Source: VXNE01 sp965217825 (GTDB taxonomy: Bacteria > Pseudomonadota > Gammaproteobacteria > Pseudomonadales > Azotimanducaceae). From it: a stretch of 64,000 nucleotides of DNA. The stretch is from contig OZ244571.1 in the NCBI GenBank assembly GCA_965217825.1, positions 3,534,001-3,598,000 on the forward strand, in the 5' to 3' direction. Both the position numbers and the translations under genes were made by a program. A model generated the notes under the pieces. It saw nothing but the letters and a program-made list of their open reading frames with translations. It searched no databases and had not been told where the DNA came from. Numbering within the stretch: position 1 is the first letter of the stretch; every line of letters starts with the position of its first letter. Below, one piece after another: positions 63,958 through 64,000 of this stretch.

Positions 63958-64000
63958 TTCTCCGGGATGCGATCGACCGGTATATCGCATGGCGACAGGC
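63954..64000 (+). CDS. Second recombinase gene of the element, 3' end outside the window
   Basis: Begins MILRDAIDRYIAWRQ at ATG 63954, overlapping the stop of the first recombinase by ATGA. Only 15 codons are visible. The start resembles the N-terminal core-binding helix of RitB-type recombinases, but identification rests mostly on position. Confidence 0.55.
   Translation, partial: MILRDAIDRYIAWRQ

Overview
The window is high-GC DNA (roughly 60-65 % by eye) from a gammaproteobacterium. The evidence is gene order: nadB / rpoE-rseA-rseB-rseC / lepA-rnc-era-recO, prfB-lysS, recJ-hom-dsbC-xerD, rpsP-rimM-trmD-rplS, and ffh divergent from ypjD-yfjD are all classic gammaproteobacterial neighbourhoods. 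BCCT, phytanoyl-CoA dioxygenase-like and gamma-butyrobetaine hydroxylase-like genes fit an organism using osmolyte or host-derived small molecules. No rRNA, tRNA or CRISPR array was found.

Layout. 3-4929: a YejABEF/Dpp-type peptide ABC transporter (permease, lipoprotein receptor, two ATPases). 4968-14443: rsmJ, tsaB, moeA, adk, relA and the tightly overlapping lepA-rnc-era-recO block, without the usual lepB. 14506-22912: the sigma-E operon, nadB, ygfX-like, ung, lysS and prfB; prfB keeps its autoregulatory +1 frameshift. 23284-25064: a small hypothetical gene and a solo tyrosine recombinase lying between two inverted 28-bp sites of 11-6-11 architecture. 25255-38155: recJ, hom, dsbC, xerD, the rpsP operon, ffh, ypjD-yfjD, and leuA preceded by a sigma-70-like promoter and a leucine-rich leader peptide. 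38155-46376: purT, gamma-carbonic-anhydrase-like, Nudix, kinase-like, gloA, PhyH-like, a broken HigA-like antitoxin, an aldo/keto reductase and ilvA. 46598-61569: penicillin-acylase-like, a heptad-repeat membrane protein, an MmcQ/YjbR double-domain gene broken by an in-frame stop, a BCCT carrier with a gamma-butyrobetaine hydroxylase-like enzyme, a class II aldolase, an MltF-like lytic transglycosylase, an Lrp regulator and a large indolepyruvate ferredoxin oxidoreductase. 61570-64000: a mobile-element scrap yard (IS4-type and IS66-type transposase fragments) followed by the first two genes of what looks like a recombinase-in-trio element.

The most unusual content is two families of dispersed palindromic repeats that have become part of genes. 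Family 1 (about 110 bp core; copies at 30141, 49099, 50965, 60966, and fragments at 38127 and 61571) starts with a hairpin whose arms co-vary between copies. One copy sits in frame inside the indolepyruvate ferredoxin oxidoreductase gene, adding about 40 residues. Family 2 (copies at 29061, 36097, 46485-46626) supplies the DsbC signal-peptide core, the end of YfjD, the leuA stop codon and the C-terminus of the penicillin-acylase-like protein. With the recombinase flanked by inverted sites, these are the best candidates for something undescribed.
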